Below, one piece after another: positions 44,844-53,399 of a stretch of DNA of 64,000 nucleotides. Source of the DNA: Pseudomonas hefeiensis. GTDB lineage: Bacteria; Pseudomonadota; Gammaproteobacteria; Pseudomonadales; Pseudomonadaceae. Numbering within the stretch: the first letter of the stretch is position 1; every line of letters begins with the position of its first letter. The notes beneath the pieces were generated by a model, which ran no database searches, was not told where the DNA came from, and worked only from the letters and a program-made list of their open reading frames with translations. The translations under genes and the position numbers were made by a program. The stretch spans positions 434,001-498,000 of the forward strand of contig NZ_CP117449.1 in NCBI RefSeq assembly GCF_030687835.1, read 5' to 3'.

Positions 44844-45277
44844 AGGGCTTGTTGCAGCGGGTTCGCGGTGCCCGTGTCGAGGTCGCGGGGGAAATCGTTG
44901 GCGCGGTGGATCAGGGCCTGCTGGTGCTGGTGGCGGTCGAGCCCGAGGATACCCAGGCCAGTGCCGACAAACTGCTGCACAAATTGTTGAACTATCGAGT
45001 GTTCAGCGACGCCGAAGGCAAGATGAACCTGTCCTTGGCGGATGTCGGTGGCGGCCTGCTGCTGGTGTCGCAGTTCACGCTGGCGGCGGATACCAAAAGT
45101 GGTCTGCGTCCAAGCTTTTCGACGGCTGCGCCTCCGGCCTTGGGCGAATCGTTATTCAGCTATCTGGTAAGCCAGGCGAAACAGGTGCATGGCACTGTGG
45201 CATCAGGTAGATTCGGCGCCGACATGCAGGTGCATCTGGTCAACGACGGCCCGGTAACCTTCCTGTTACAGGTCTGA
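44840..45277 (+). CDS. dtd: D-aminoacyl-tRNA deacylase
   Basis: 145 residues. Homodimeric proofreading enzyme that hydrolyses D-amino acids (and glycine) from tRNA. Family blocks: [62 protein letters not shown] (active-site Thr region) and the C-terminal [21 protein letters not shown] with the cross-subunit GP motif. It overlaps pip by 4 bp, the pip-dtd pair usual in pseudomonads. The 320 bp to opgG contain one weak hairpin near 45303-45323 (CCTGTTT / AAACAGG) and otherwise nothing I can name. Confidence 0.97.
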   Translation: MKGLLQRVRGARVEVAGEIVGAVDQGLLVLVAVEPEDTQASADKLLHKLLNYRVFSDAEGKMNLSLADVGGGLLLVSQFTLAADTKSGLRPSFSTAAPPALGESLFSYLVSQAKQVHGTVASGRFGADMQVHLVNDGPVTFLLQV

Positions 45278-45597
45278 AAGCGTTTGAAACATCTTTTCGG
45301 TCCTGTTTCGAGGCAAAACAGGGAGTTTTCTCGATAAATACTTTGGTCCCCCTGATGCGTTGTCACGCGGGCTACTAGATAATCGCGCGCTACGGGGGAC
45401 CAGCGTTCGCTGGTCCATTTGACTTAGGTAGAGACTTGTCCTGGGCCGTTTGGGGAATCATTTTGCCCCATCGGAGTCGGAACAATGCTCGCCAACTTGG
45501 CAAGAGTGGCCTGCAGGTGCGGTTTTTCAATGCCGATACCTTGCAGATACTTTATCTGGCCGTTGGTTTTTTGATCTGTTTTCGGCGAGGGTTGCTC

Positions 45598-47367
45598 GTG
45601 ATTGTTAGTCCCTGTAATGCACCAAAAATGACTGCCAAACGGTTTAGAAACGCTCTGGTAGCGGGCTCGGCCCTGCTGTGCCTGTTTGGCGCGGGCCAAC
45701 TGTGGGCATTCAGCCTGGATGATGTATCGGCGAAGGCTCAAGAACTGGCCGGGCAAAAATTCGAAGCCCCGCGCAGCAATCTGCCGAACGAATTCCGCGA
45801 AATGAAATTCGCTGACTATCAAAAAATCCGTTTCCGCACCGAAAAAGCCGAATGGGCCGATCAGAAGACGCCGTTCAGGCTGTCCTTCTATCATCAGGGC
45901 ATGCATTTCGACACGCCGGTGAAGATCAACGAGATCACCGCGACCACCGTCGATGAAATCAAGTATGACCCGACGCGCTTCGATTTCGGCGACGTCAAGT
46001 TCGACCCAAAGTCCACGGAAAAACTCGGCTACGCGGGTTTTCGCGTGCTGTACCCGATCAACAAGGCCGACAAGCAAGACGAAATCATGACCATGCTGGG
46101 CGCGAGCTATTTCCGCGTCATCGGCAAAGGCCAGGTTTATGGCTTGTCCGCCCGTGGCCTGGCCATCGACACCGCCCTGCCATCGGGTGAAGAATTCCCG
46201 CGCTTTCGCGAGTTCTGGATCCAGCGTCCGAGGCCGACCGACAAGCACCTGGTGATCTTCGCCCTGCTGGATTCGCCACGGGCTACCGGCGCCTATCGCA
46301 TGATCCTGCGTCCGGGTACTGACACCGTCGTCGACGTGAAATCGCGCGTGTTCTTGCGAGATCGCGTAACCAAGCTCGGCATCGCTCCGTTGACCAGCAT
46401 GTTCCTGTTCGGCGCCAACCAGCCGTCCAAGATTCTGAACTACCGTCGAGAGCTGCACGATTCCAGCGGCCTGTCGATCCATGCCGGCAACGGCGAGTGG
46501 ATCTGGCGCCCGTTGAACAACCCGAAACACCTGGCCGTGAGCAACTTCTCGGTGGAGAACCCGCGCGGTTTCGGCCTGCTGCAACGCGGTCGTGACTTCA
46601 GCCACTACGAAGACCTCGATGACCGCTATGACAAGCGTCCAAGTGCCTGGATCGAACCGAAAGGCGATTGGGGCAAGGGCTCGGTCGATCTGGTTGAAAT
46701 TCCGACCGCTGACGAAACCAACGACAACATCGTGGCGTTCTGGAGCCCGGAAAAGCTGCCTGAGCCAGGTCAGCCGCTGGACTTCGCCTACCGTCTGCAC
46801 TGGACCCTCGACGAAGCCAACCTGCATTCGCCGGACAGCGCCTGGGTCAAGCAGACCCTGCGTTCGACCGGTGACGTGAAGCAGTCCAACCTGATCCGTC
46901 AGCCGGATGGCAGCGTGGCTTATCTGGTGGATTTCGAAGGCCCTTCCCTGCAAGCCCTGCCGGAAGACGCCGAAGTGCGTAGTCAGGTGAGCGTCGGCGA
47001 AAACGGCGAGATCGTCGAGAATAATGTGCGCTACAACCCTGAAACCAAGGGCTGGCGCCTGACCTTGCGACTGAAGATCAAAGACCCGAAACAGTCCACT
47101 GAATTGCGCGCTGCGCTGGTCCGTCCACTGGTTCCGGTTGAAGCTCCAGCCGCGTCCCATTCGGTGACCACCACCCTTGCCAAGGCTGACAAGGTCGCCA
47201 GGCAGCAGAGCGATAAGGAAACCGCGAAAGAAAAAGAGCAGGAAAAAGAAGCCAAGGCCGATAACGCGTCCACTGCCGCTGAGTCGACCCCAACCCCGCA
47301 GGAACCGGAACCGACTGAACAAGTCCTGACCGAGACCTGGAGCTATCAGTTGCCAGCCGATGAGTAA
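45598..47367 (+). CDS. opgG: osmoregulated periplasmic glucan biosynthesis protein OpgG
   Basis: 589 residues from GTG 45598, which has a good ribosome site (GGCGAGGG) and starts [22 protein letters not shown] 45628 is the alternative. A signal peptide ([19 protein letters not shown]) is followed by the MdoG beta-sandwich domains ([56 protein letters not shown]). A charged C-terminal tail rich in Lys, Glu and Ala precedes the end. It builds periplasmic beta-glucan with OpgH. It overlaps opgH by 8 bp. Confidence 0.95.
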   Translation: MIVSPCNAPKMTAKRFRNALVAGSALLCLFGAGQLWAFSLDDVSAKAQELAGQKFEAPRSNLPNEFREMKFADYQKIRFRTEKAEWADQKTPFRLSFYHQGMHFDTPVKINEITATTVDEIKYDPTRFDFGDVKFDPKSTEKLGYAGFRVLYPINKADKQDEIMTMLGASYFRVIGKGQVYGLSARGLAIDTALPSGEEFPRFREFWIQRPRPTDKHLVIFALLDSPRATGAYRMILRPGTDTVVDVKSRVFLRDRVTKLGIAPLTSMFLFGANQPSKILNYRRELHDSSGLSIHAGNGEWIWRPLNNPKHLAVSNFSVENPRGFGLLQRGRDFSHYEDLDDRYDKRPSAWIEPKGDWGKGSVDLVEIPTADETNDNIVAFWSPEKLPEPGQPLDFAYRLHWTLDEANLHSPDSAWVKQTLRSTGDVKQSNLIRQPDGSVAYLVDFEGPSLQALPEDAEVRSQVSVGENGEIVENNVRYNPETKGWRLTLRLKIKDPKQSTELRAALVRPLVPVEAPAASHSVTTTLAKADKVARQQSDKETAKEKEQEKEAKADNASTAAESTPTPQEPEPTEQVLTETWSYQLPADE

Positions 47368-49930
47368 TACTCCAGTACAGCCAGAGACGCTCAGCGAGTA
47401 TCTGGCTCATTTGCCGATGACCGATGCGCAGCGTGCCGAGTTGGCGGGCTGCAAGTCTTTCAGCCAGCTGCACGAGCGTCTTTCGTCTTCGACCTTCGAT
47501 GCACCCACCGAGGCGGCGCAAGCCTCGGTGGGCCGTCGGCTGACCCTGAGCACCGCCGAAGAACTCGAGGACGCCGAAATGCTGGCACTCGATGCCAGCG
47601 GGCGTGTCTGTCTCAAAGCCACGCCACCGATTCGTCGGACCAAGGTTGTACCGGAGCCATGGCGCACCAATATCCTGGTGCGCGCTTGGCGTCGCCTCAC
47701 AGGTCGCACCAACCCGCCGAAGCCGCCCAAGGATGAGCGCGTGCTGCCGCACGCACGCTGGCGCACCGTGGGTTCGATCCGTCGCTATATCCTGCTGATA
47801 TTGATGCTCGGCCAGACCATCGTCGCCGGCTGGTACATGAAGGGCATCATGCCGTACCAGGGCTGGTCGTTGGTCGACCTGAACGAAGTCCTGCACCAGC
47901 CGCTGTTGCAGACTGCCACCCAGGTGCTGCCCTATGCATTGCAGACCAGCATCCTGATTCTGTTCGGGATCCTGTTCTGCTGGGTATCGGCCGGTTTCTG
48001 GACGGCGCTGATGGGTTTCCTTGAGTTGCTCACCGGGCACGACAAGTACCGCATCTCCGGTGCCAGTGCTGGCAACGAGCCGATTCCCAAGGACGCCCGC
48101 ACCGCGCTGGTGATGCCGATCTGCAACGAGGACGTGCCGCGAGTGTTCGCCGGTTTGCGCGCCACGTTCGAGTCGGTTGCGGCCACCGGGGACCTGGACC
48201 GTTTCGACTTCTTCGTGCTCAGCGACAGTAACGAAACCGATATCTGCGTCGCCGAGCAGCAAGCCTGGCTGGACGTCTGCCGCGAAGCCGGAGGTTTCGG
48301 CAAGATTTTCTATCGCCGTCGTCGTCGTCGCGTCAAGCGCAAGAGCGGTAACCTCGACGACTTCTGCCGTCGCTGGGGCAGTGACTACAAGTACATGGTC
48401 GTGCTCGACGCCGACAGCGTGATGAGCGGCGAGTGCCTGACCAGCCTGGTGCGCCTGATGGAAGCCACGCCGGATGCCGGCATCATTCAGACCGCGCCAC
48501 GCGCCTCGGGCATGGACACGCTGTATGCGCGCATGCAGCAATTCGCCACCCGGGTGTACGGTCCGCTGTTCACCGCCGGCCTGCACTTCTGGCAGTTGGG
48601 GGAATCCCACTACTGGGGTCACAACGCGATCATTCGGATGAAGCCATTCATCGAGCACTGCGCCCTGGCGCCGTTGCCCGGTAAAGGGGCGTTCGCCGGG
48701 GCCATCCTGTCCCACGACTTCGTCGAAGCCGCGCTGATGCGCCGTGCCGGCTGGGGCGTCTGGATTGCCTACGATTTGCCGGGCAGCTATGAAGAGTTGC
48801 CACCGAACCTGCTGGACGAACTCAAGCGTGACCGCCGCTGGTGCCACGGTAACCTGATGAACTTCCGGCTGTTCCTGGTCAAGGGCATGCACCCGGTACA
48901 CCGCGCGGTATTCCTGACCGGCGTGATGTCCTATCTGTCGGCACCGCTGTGGTTCTTCTTCCTGGTGCTATCCACCGCGCTGCTGGCGGTGAACACGCTG
49001 ATGGAGCCGCAATACTTCCTCGAGCCACGCCAGCTGTATCCGTTGTGGCCGCAGTGGCATCCGGAAAAAGCCATCGCCCTGTTTTCCACCACCATCGTGT
49101 TGCTGTTCCTGCCCAAGCTGCTGAGCATCATCCTGATCTGGGCCAAGGGCGCGAAAGAGTTTGGTGGCAAATTCAAAGTAACGATGTCGATGCTGCTGGA
49201 GATGTTGTTCTCCATGCTGCTGGCGCCGGTGCGGATGATTTTCCACACCCGCTTCGTGCTCGCCGCCTTCCTGGGCTGGGCCGCGACCTGGAACTCGCCC
49301 AAGCGTGACGACGACTCCACGCCCTGGAGTGAAGCCTTCAAGCGCCACGGCCCGCAAACCCTGTTGGGCTTCCTCTGGGCCTTGCTGGTGATCTGGCTGA
49401 ACCCGAGCTTTTTGTGGTGGCTGGTGCCGATCGTCGGTTCGCTGATGCTGTCGATTCCGGTATCGGTGATCTCCAGCCGTGTGGGCCTGGGCTTGAAGTC
49501 CCGCGACGAGAGCCTGTTCCTGATCCCTGAGGAATACGCACCGCCACAGGAGTTGCTGTCGACTGACCAGTACACCCATGAAAACCGTTGGCATGCGCTG
49601 AACGACGGTTTCATCCGGGCAGTGGTCGATCCGCAACAGAACGCCCTGGCCTTTGCCCTGGCCACATCGCGTCACGGCCAGGCCGAGCCGATCGAATGGC
49701 TGCGGATCGAACGGGTTCGCCACGCCCTCAAGGTTGGCCCGGCGGGCCTGAACAACAGCGAGCGACTGGCGCTGCTGAGCGACCCGGTGACCCTGTCCCG
49801 CCTGCATGAGCAGATCTGGAGCGAGGGACATGCCGAATGGCTGGCGGCGTGGCGTGCATCGGTCAAGTCCGATCCCCATGCGCCGCTACTGCCGCTTCAG
49901 CCCATGAGCGCACAGCCTCAACTGGCCTGA
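47360..49930 (+). CDS. opgH: glucan glucosyltransferase OpgH
   Basis: 856 residues. Inner-membrane family-2 glycosyltransferase that polymerises and exports beta-1,2-glucan from UDP-glucose. Two membrane helices (about 140-160, 190-215) precede the cytosolic catalytic domain with the UDP/metal sites [15 protein letters not shown] and [14 protein letters not shown] and the product-site [11 protein letters not shown] (R-x-x-R-W type). Further helices lie after about residue 510. It is translated from an overlap with opgG and ended by an intrinsic terminator. Confidence 0.96.
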   Translation: MSNTPVQPETLSEYLAHLPMTDAQRAELAGCKSFSQLHERLSSSTFDAPTEAAQASVGRRLTLSTAEELEDAEMLALDASGRVCLKATPPIRRTKVVPEPWRTNILVRAWRRLTGRTNPPKPPKDERVLPHARWRTVGSIRRYILLILMLGQTIVAGWYMKGIMPYQGWSLVDLNEVLHQPLLQTATQVLPYALQTSILILFGILFCWVSAGFWTALMGFLELLTGHDKYRISGASAGNEPIPKDARTALVMPICNEDVPRVFAGLRATFESVAATGDLDRFDFFVLSDSNETDICVAEQQAWLDVCREAGGFGKIFYRRRRRRVKRKSGNLDDFCRRWGSDYKYMVVLDADSVMSGECLTSLVRLMEATPDAGIIQTAPRASGMDTLYARMQQFATRVYGPLFTAGLHFWQLGESHYWGHNAIIRMKPFIEHCALAPLPGKGAFAGAILSHDFVEAALMRRAGWGVWIAYDLPGSYEELPPNLLDELKRDRRWCHGNLMNFRLFLVKGMHPVHRAVFLTGVMSYLSAPLWFFFLVLSTALLAVNTLMEPQYFLEPRQLYPLWPQWHPEKAIALFSTTIVLLFLPKLLSIILIWAKGAKEFGGKFKVTMSMLLEMLFSMLLAPVRMIFHTRFVLAAFLGWAATWNSPKRDDDSTPWSEAFKRHGPQTLLGFLWALLVIWLNPSFLWWLVPIVGSLMLSIPVSVISSRVGLGLKSRDESLFLIPEEYAPPQELLSTDQYTHENRWHALNDGFIRAVVDPQQNALAFALATSRHGQAEPIEWLRIERVRHALKVGPAGLNNSERLALLSDPVTLSRLHEQIWSEGHAEWLAAWRASVKSDPHAPLLPLQPMSAQPQLA

Positions 49931-49935
49931 TACGC

Positions 49936-49971
49936 AAAAAGCCCCGCTTCTGAAAGGAAGCGGGGCTTTTT
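49936..49971. terminator. intrinsic terminator of opgGH
   Basis: AAAAAGCCCCGCTTC, loop TGAAAG, GAAGCGGGGCTTTTT: a 10-bp GC-rich stem with A and T runs, starting 5 nt after the opgH stop. It also isolates the convergent gene at 50071. Confidence 0.95.
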
Positions 49972-50070
49972 GTTGGACACACGATTCCTGACTTGTAGAC
50001 ACCGCACTTTGTGGCGAGGGATTTTATCCCCGCTGGCTTCGACGCAGACTTAAAGGAACTGTAAGGGCTA

Positions 50071-50994
50071 TCAAACAATAGGGGTGACCCTAACAGCAGG
50101 ACTGAGGAAATCAATGTGAAAGCCACTGGAGCCATCCCCAATAGCCAAATGGATACCGTCAATACCTTCATTTAGCTGAGAGTTTACTTTGTAATCTATT
50201 AAAGGTGCTATTTCCTCGTTGACACCAATCGCGAACTCGGTTAGCTCGATTCCACGGATTCCGCTAGCTAACTTCAAGGTTTCTATATGTTCGCTGTTGC
50301 CGACTTGTAGGGATGTGATTTTATTCTCTTCGATTGTGAGTAATCCGCCGCCCTTAGCAACTGTATTTGATAGCTGCTGAAGTCTTGACTTTATGTTTTC
50401 GGGAAGCAACGGGTTAGCTCTCCTCAACACAGTCAGAAGCCCAGAGATGCGAAGTTTTCCATTGAAATTAAATGGGCAGGGGGCTTGGGGGGTAATGTGG
50501 GCGTAATGGACTTCAAAAAATTCGGCGACAGAGTATATGAAGTTGTTAGAAATATCCTCGTCGATCAAGGCATAGGGCTTGGCTTGGGGATTAAGGGTGA
50601 GGTGTCCGCAGGATCCTTTGCCTCTTATCGAAAATGAGTTATGAGAGTTGAGCATATTTAATATGAATCGTTGCCTTTTTAAGGCTTTTTCGAAGTCGCT
50701 GTTTAGTAATAAGTTCAAGCTGTAGTTTGCGCAGTGATGAGAGGGTTCAAAGACTTGTGTTGCGCAGAAAATACTTCTCTTTTCAGGCGTGGCTTTCGCG
50801 ATTTCCAAGGTGCGCTTGGCTGCACTATCACTAAAAGAAAATATTATGCTGTTTCGAGGAAGTGTTTCGGTCTCGGAGAGGTGGAGGATATTTAATCCTT
50901 GGTTGCCGCACGCATTCAGGAATTTGTGTGAGTCTGCAAGGATCCAAAAATCTTCCGGCCCAAAAAGTGTATGAATATTGGACATTGATGACAT
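50071..50994 (-). CDS. M29 aminopeptidase-like protein of a putative RiPP cluster
   Basis: 307 residues, start at ATG 50994 behind AAGGAG (spacing 7). Not an exact match to a named protein. The C-terminal 60 residues follow the metal site of M29 (aminopeptidase T/AmpS) proteins: LTEFAIG (Glu253), DGIHLAIGDG (His282) and GFHIDF (His293, Asp295), with the expected spacing. Most of the N-terminal part (residues 1-140) has no family I recognise, and the Tyr that M29 enzymes use near the H-L-A-L-G motif is not evident. It lies 61 bp downstream of the 33-residue peptide gene on the same strand. Probably it trims or hydrolyses that peptide; the function is inferred. Codon use is AT-richer than the neighbours. 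Confidence 0.75.
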   Translation of the reverse strand: MSSMSNIHTLFGPEDFWILADSHKFLNACGNQGLNILHLSETETLPRNSIIFSFSDSAAKRTLEIAKATPEKRSIFCATQVFEPSHHCANYSLNLLLNSDFEKALKRQRFILNMLNSHNSFSIRGKGSCGHLTLNPQAKPYALIDEDISNNFIYSVAEFFEVHYAHITPQAPCPFNFNGKLRISGLLTVLRRANPLLPENIKSRLQQLSNTVAKGGGLLTIEENKITSLQVGNSEHIETLKLASGIRGIELTEFAIGVNEEIAPLIDYKVNSQLNEGIDGIHLAIGDGSSGFHIDFLSPAVRVTPIV

Positions 50995-51017
50995 GAGTTC
51001 GCTCCTTGTGAAAGATG

Positions 51018-51039
51018 GGGTGGCATATCCATGCCACCC
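51018..51039 (-). promoter_or_regulatory. hairpin between peptide gene and peptidase gene
   Basis: GGGTGGCAT, loop ATCC, ATGCCACCC: a perfect 9-bp stem 17 nt after the peptide stop codon (51056) and 11 nt before the ribosome site of the peptidase gene. There is no T-run after it, so it is more likely a 3'-stabiliser or partial attenuator that lets the peptide be made in excess over the enzyme, as in many RiPP operons. Confidence 0.6.
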
Positions 51040-51055
51040 TCTGGATTAATAGGTA

Positions 51056-51157
51056 TTAATCCTCTGTGTAAGCCCAGGCTAATGGAGCCCATCCGAAATT
51101 TTCCGGCCCCGAGGTAAGGCGATTAAGCTTCTCCGAAGTGTCTATTTGGGTTTTCAT
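51056..51157 (-). CDS. 33-residue candidate RiPP precursor peptide
   Basis: A short gene, start ATG 51155-51157 with a strong ribosome site AAAGGAG 5 nt upstream, stop TAA at 51056. The first 20 residues are polar and charged like a leader (begins MKTQIDTSEKLNRL). The C-terminus is FGWAPLAWAYTED, rich in Trp and Tyr (W23, W28, Y30), with no Cys. Placement just before the M29-like gene, with the PheRS-like gene diverging 280 bp away, and a compact gene with its own ribosome site, all favour a real precursor. I know no family for it. It is too short to be found by default gene callers. Confidence 0.7.
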   Translation of the reverse strand: MKTQIDTSEKLNRLTSGPENFGWAPLAWAYTED

Positions 51158-51436
51158 GGTTTCTCCTTTGGGTTAAGTGCCCCTTATGATGAAGGGGTCG
51201 TATTATTTATTCAGATGTTTTTTGATTTTGGAATCGCTATTTGAGAATGTTTTTAGAACTAATAATTCTGCTTTTTGTGTTGCTGGCTTTAGGTTGGTTA
51301 TTTGTGTAGGAGTCTTCTGTAATTACCTTCTGAAAATAACATAATCTGATCTGTGAAGTTGTTAGGTCGTTCTAGTGTTGATAGGTTTCGGCTTTGGTCG
51401 TTCGAACCAAATTTGATACCAATTAAGAGGTCGATA
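51158..51436. promoter_or_regulatory. divergent AT-rich promoter region of the peptide cluster
   Basis: 279 bp between the peptide gene and the PheRS-like gene. It is clearly AT-richer than the rest of the window (runs such as TATTATTTATTC and AATAATTCTG). Both genes must be driven from it. A palindrome GCCCCTTATGATGAAGGGGTC-like (CCCCTT / AAGGGG, 51181-51198) lies just upstream of the peptide gene's ribosome site and might be an operator. I could not pick -35/-10 boxes with confidence. Confidence 0.5.
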
Positions 51437-52585
51437 ATGGCTGGTACAAAAAAACATTTGTCCGACGTAATGCTTCAGCAGGCGTTATCAATAGTGGATC
51501 TAACGGAGGCGAATGCCCCTGTTCATGCGATCCGGCTAATCGTGAATGAGGTTGTTGGAGGGTTGATCCGTAGCGGCTGGCCTCCTGCGCAGATCCAGAC
51601 CGGTCCGCGAATTGTGTCTGCCGAAGAAAACTACGGATTACTCGGCTACGATCCCGCAGAAATCACCTTAGGCAGTGAACACACTCGCTGGGTGAGCGAG
51701 CACTCGCTGTTGCGCACCCAAACTACGAGCCAGATTCCTCTCGCACTTCAGAACGCGGCTCAAGGACGTAAATCTGGAGAGATGATTTTGCTGGCCGCGC
51801 CGGGAATTACGTTTCGCCGCGATAGCCGGGATCGCTGGCACTGTGCCGAGCCGCATCAGATGGACATATGGGTGCTGGGTGATCCCGAGCTGTCGGCACG
51901 GGAGCACCTGTTGCGTTTGGTTGGCGATATTTTACGTGCCGCCGTTCCCGATAAGGCCTGGGTGTACAGTGACAGTCCGCATCACTACACCGAAGGCGGT
52001 ATTGAAGTGAACGTAATGCACGATGGCTCTGCTGTCGAAGTGCTGGAATGTGGTGTTATTGCGACTTCGTTATTGAACCGGTTAGGTATCGATCCCCTGC
52101 GCCATGGCGGACTTGCGTTGGGAATGGGGTTGGACCGGTTGACTATGCTACGAAAGGGAATTCCGGATATACGTCTGTTGCGTGATCCAAACGAACGGGT
52201 GCAAGCCCAGATGCGGGATTTGCGACCGTGGAATGCAGTCTCGCGCTTGCCTTCGATTACTCGAGATATTTCAGTAGCGGTAACCCCGGGATTGAGTGAG
52301 GAAGTGCTAACTGAAAAGATGTTACAGGCCGCTGGTGACTGCTCTGGCTGGATTGAGGAAATGCAGGTTAAGGGGCGCTGGGCTTCGTCTGAATTGCCAC
52401 CGCAAGCTATTGAGCGACTTGGTCTTTTGCCTGATCAGGAAAATGTCCTGTTGCGCGTTGTGCTACGTGATTGTTCACGGTCAATCACTACTGCCGAGGC
52501 CAACGCTCTGTATGAAAAAATCCAGGCGGCGCTGCACGAGGGCGTGCCGGGAGCGGGATACCGGATGGATTTGACGATGCGTTAA
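51437..52585 (+). CDS. single-chain phenylalanyl-tRNA-synthetase-like ligase (PheS core plus FDX-ACB)
   Basis: 382 residues from ATG 51437 (ribosome site AAGAGG). Class II synthetase core: LLRTQTTSQ (PheS has RTHTSPVQ), motif 2 FRRDSRDRWHCAEPHQMD (residues 126-143) and motif 3 GMGLDRLTMLRKG (229-241), so ATP use and adenylation look intact. The phenylalanine pocket FPFTEPS of PheS is replaced by HHYTEGG (182-188). A ferredoxin-fold anticodon-binding domain (270-382, LPSITRDISVAV) follows, as in the monomeric mitochondrial enzyme; in bacteria it normally sits on PheT. It is not the housekeeping pheS. Its partner peptide suggests a peptide-modifying ligase. I recall an NCBI family name 'PheS-related mystery ligase SrmL' but cannot verify it here. 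Confidence 0.82.
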   Translation: MAGTKKHLSDVMLQQALSIVDLTEANAPVHAIRLIVNEVVGGLIRSGWPPAQIQTGPRIVSAEENYGLLGYDPAEITLGSEHTRWVSEHSLLRTQTTSQIPLALQNAAQGRKSGEMILLAAPGITFRRDSRDRWHCAEPHQMDIWVLGDPELSAREHLLRLVGDILRAAVPDKAWVYSDSPHHYTEGGIEVNVMHDGSAVEVLECGVIATSLLNRLGIDPLRHGGLALGMGLDRLTMLRKGIPDIRLLRDPNERVQAQMRDLRPWNAVSRLPSITRDISVAVTPGLSEEVLTEKMLQAAGDCSGWIEEMQVKGRWASSELPPQAIERLGLLPDQENVLLRVVLRDCSRSITTAEANALYEKIQAALHEGVPGAGYRMDLTMR

Positions 52586-52608
52586 CTTACCCGATATCTC
52601 AAGGTATA

Positions 52609-52649
52609 GATGTTGTGGTTGGCAAGTTAAATGCCCTCACCACAACATC
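52609..52649 (+). terminator. hairpin after the PheRS-like gene
   Basis: GATGTTGTGGT and ACCACAACATC form a perfect 11-bp stem around a 19-nt loop, 24 bp after the stop, followed by TGTTTGCTTTC. Probably the 3' end of the ligase mRNA; the T-rich tail is weak. Confidence 0.6.
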
Positions 52650-52744
52650 GTGTTTGCTTTCAGATTTTGACCGTTGCTTTTAGAGCGGTTGCTGCGCTAC
52701 CAAGCGGGGAGAGCAAGCTCCCCTCGCCATAATTTGTGGTGCGG

Positions 52745-53086
52745 TCAGGGTTGTGTATTGACCTTGTCCAGCACTCGATTCGCCAACAAGCCACTCAACT
52801 CGATCAGTTGCTGAATGCCGAGGGCAACATGGCGCCGCGAGCCTTTCAGGTCGAACGCAAGGTCGCTAACCATGGCATCGGCTGAGGCCAGGGTTTCGCT
52901 GAGGTTGGCCAGCAGGCTTTCGGTGTCGATGCCGTCGACGACGGTGAAGAGCTGGTCTGGCGACGGTTTATTCTCGGATTTGGCCTGTTTGGGGTTCAGG
53001 TAGTAATCGAGCGTGCGATCAGTGGCTTCCCGGAGTTTCTTGGGGTCGGTTTCTGGTTCTGGTGGGTTGGGTGTGACCTTGTGCAT
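52745..53086 (-). CDS. DUF6124 family protein
   Basis: 113 residues, start ATG 53086 with AAGGAGCG as ribosome site. Small, acidic, soluble protein: N-terminal Pro-rich part (TPNPPEPETDPKKLREATDRTLDYYLN), then GIDTESLLANLSETLASADAMVSDLAFDLKGSRRHVALGIQQLIELSGLLANRV shown here by its ends. This helical family is frequent in Pseudomonas and has no known function. The open frame upstream to 53641 runs through the structured non-coding region, so I reject longer starts. The ribosome site could pair with CTCC at 53107-53110 of the leader. Confidence 0.85.
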   Translation of the reverse strand: MHKVTPNPPEPETDPKKLREATDRTLDYYLNPKQAKSENKPSPDQLFTVVDGIDTESLLANLSETLASADAMVSDLAFDLKGSRRHVALGIQQLIELSGLLANRVLDKVNTQP

Positions 53087-53094
53087 TATTGACG

Positions 53095-53280
53095 CTCCTT
53101 GATTATGGAGCCGCCAGACATCGCTGCTAAACGAAAAGGGTGGCGGCAGTACGCGGGTTAGCAGACCAGGAATCAAGGAACCCGGCGCACCGAAGTGCCC
53201 CACGCACAGCCGCCATAAAGCGGACCTGCGTGCCTTGATATTGTGCCGAGCTGCTAAACCCGATCGCTGAACTGACAGCG
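53095..53280 (-). ncRNA. structured leader region of the DUF6124 gene
   Basis: Upstream of the gene at 52745-53086 many inverted repeats nest: GGAG (53107-53110) with CTCC over the ribosome site (53095-53098); GCCGCCA (53110-53116) with TGGCGGC (53141-53147); TTAGCAG (53158-53164) with either CTGCTAA (53124-53130) or CTGCTAAACCCG (53251-53262); ATCAAGG (53172-53178) with CCTTGAT (53233-53239), enclosing CACGCA/TGCGTG, CCGC/GCGG and GCAC-CGAA-GTGC; and CGCTG/CAGCG (53265-53280). The competing partners of the TTAGCAG arm could make alternative structures. I recognise no riboswitch class here. Strand assumed from the downstream gene. Confidence 0.45.
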
Positions 53281-53399
53281 ACTGGCAAACATTAGAGCCC
53301 AGGCCCAAGGCGCACAAGCCGGCGGATTCTGGCGTAGTTGTAGGCAATGGCGCAAGGCGCCGTAGCCTTGGGATGACGGATTGTGGGGCGCAGGTGTTT

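Noticed and set aside
45303..45323. Hairpin CCTGTTT/AAACAGG after dtd as an intrinsic terminator
   Set aside because: The stem is short and AT-rich, with only a four-T run downstream; too weak to list as a terminator, though it may contribute.
45436..45597. OpgG start at the first ATG of the frame
   Set aside because: It would place 54 unrelated residues in front of the signal peptide; GTG 45598 has a ribosome site and fits known OpgG N-termini.
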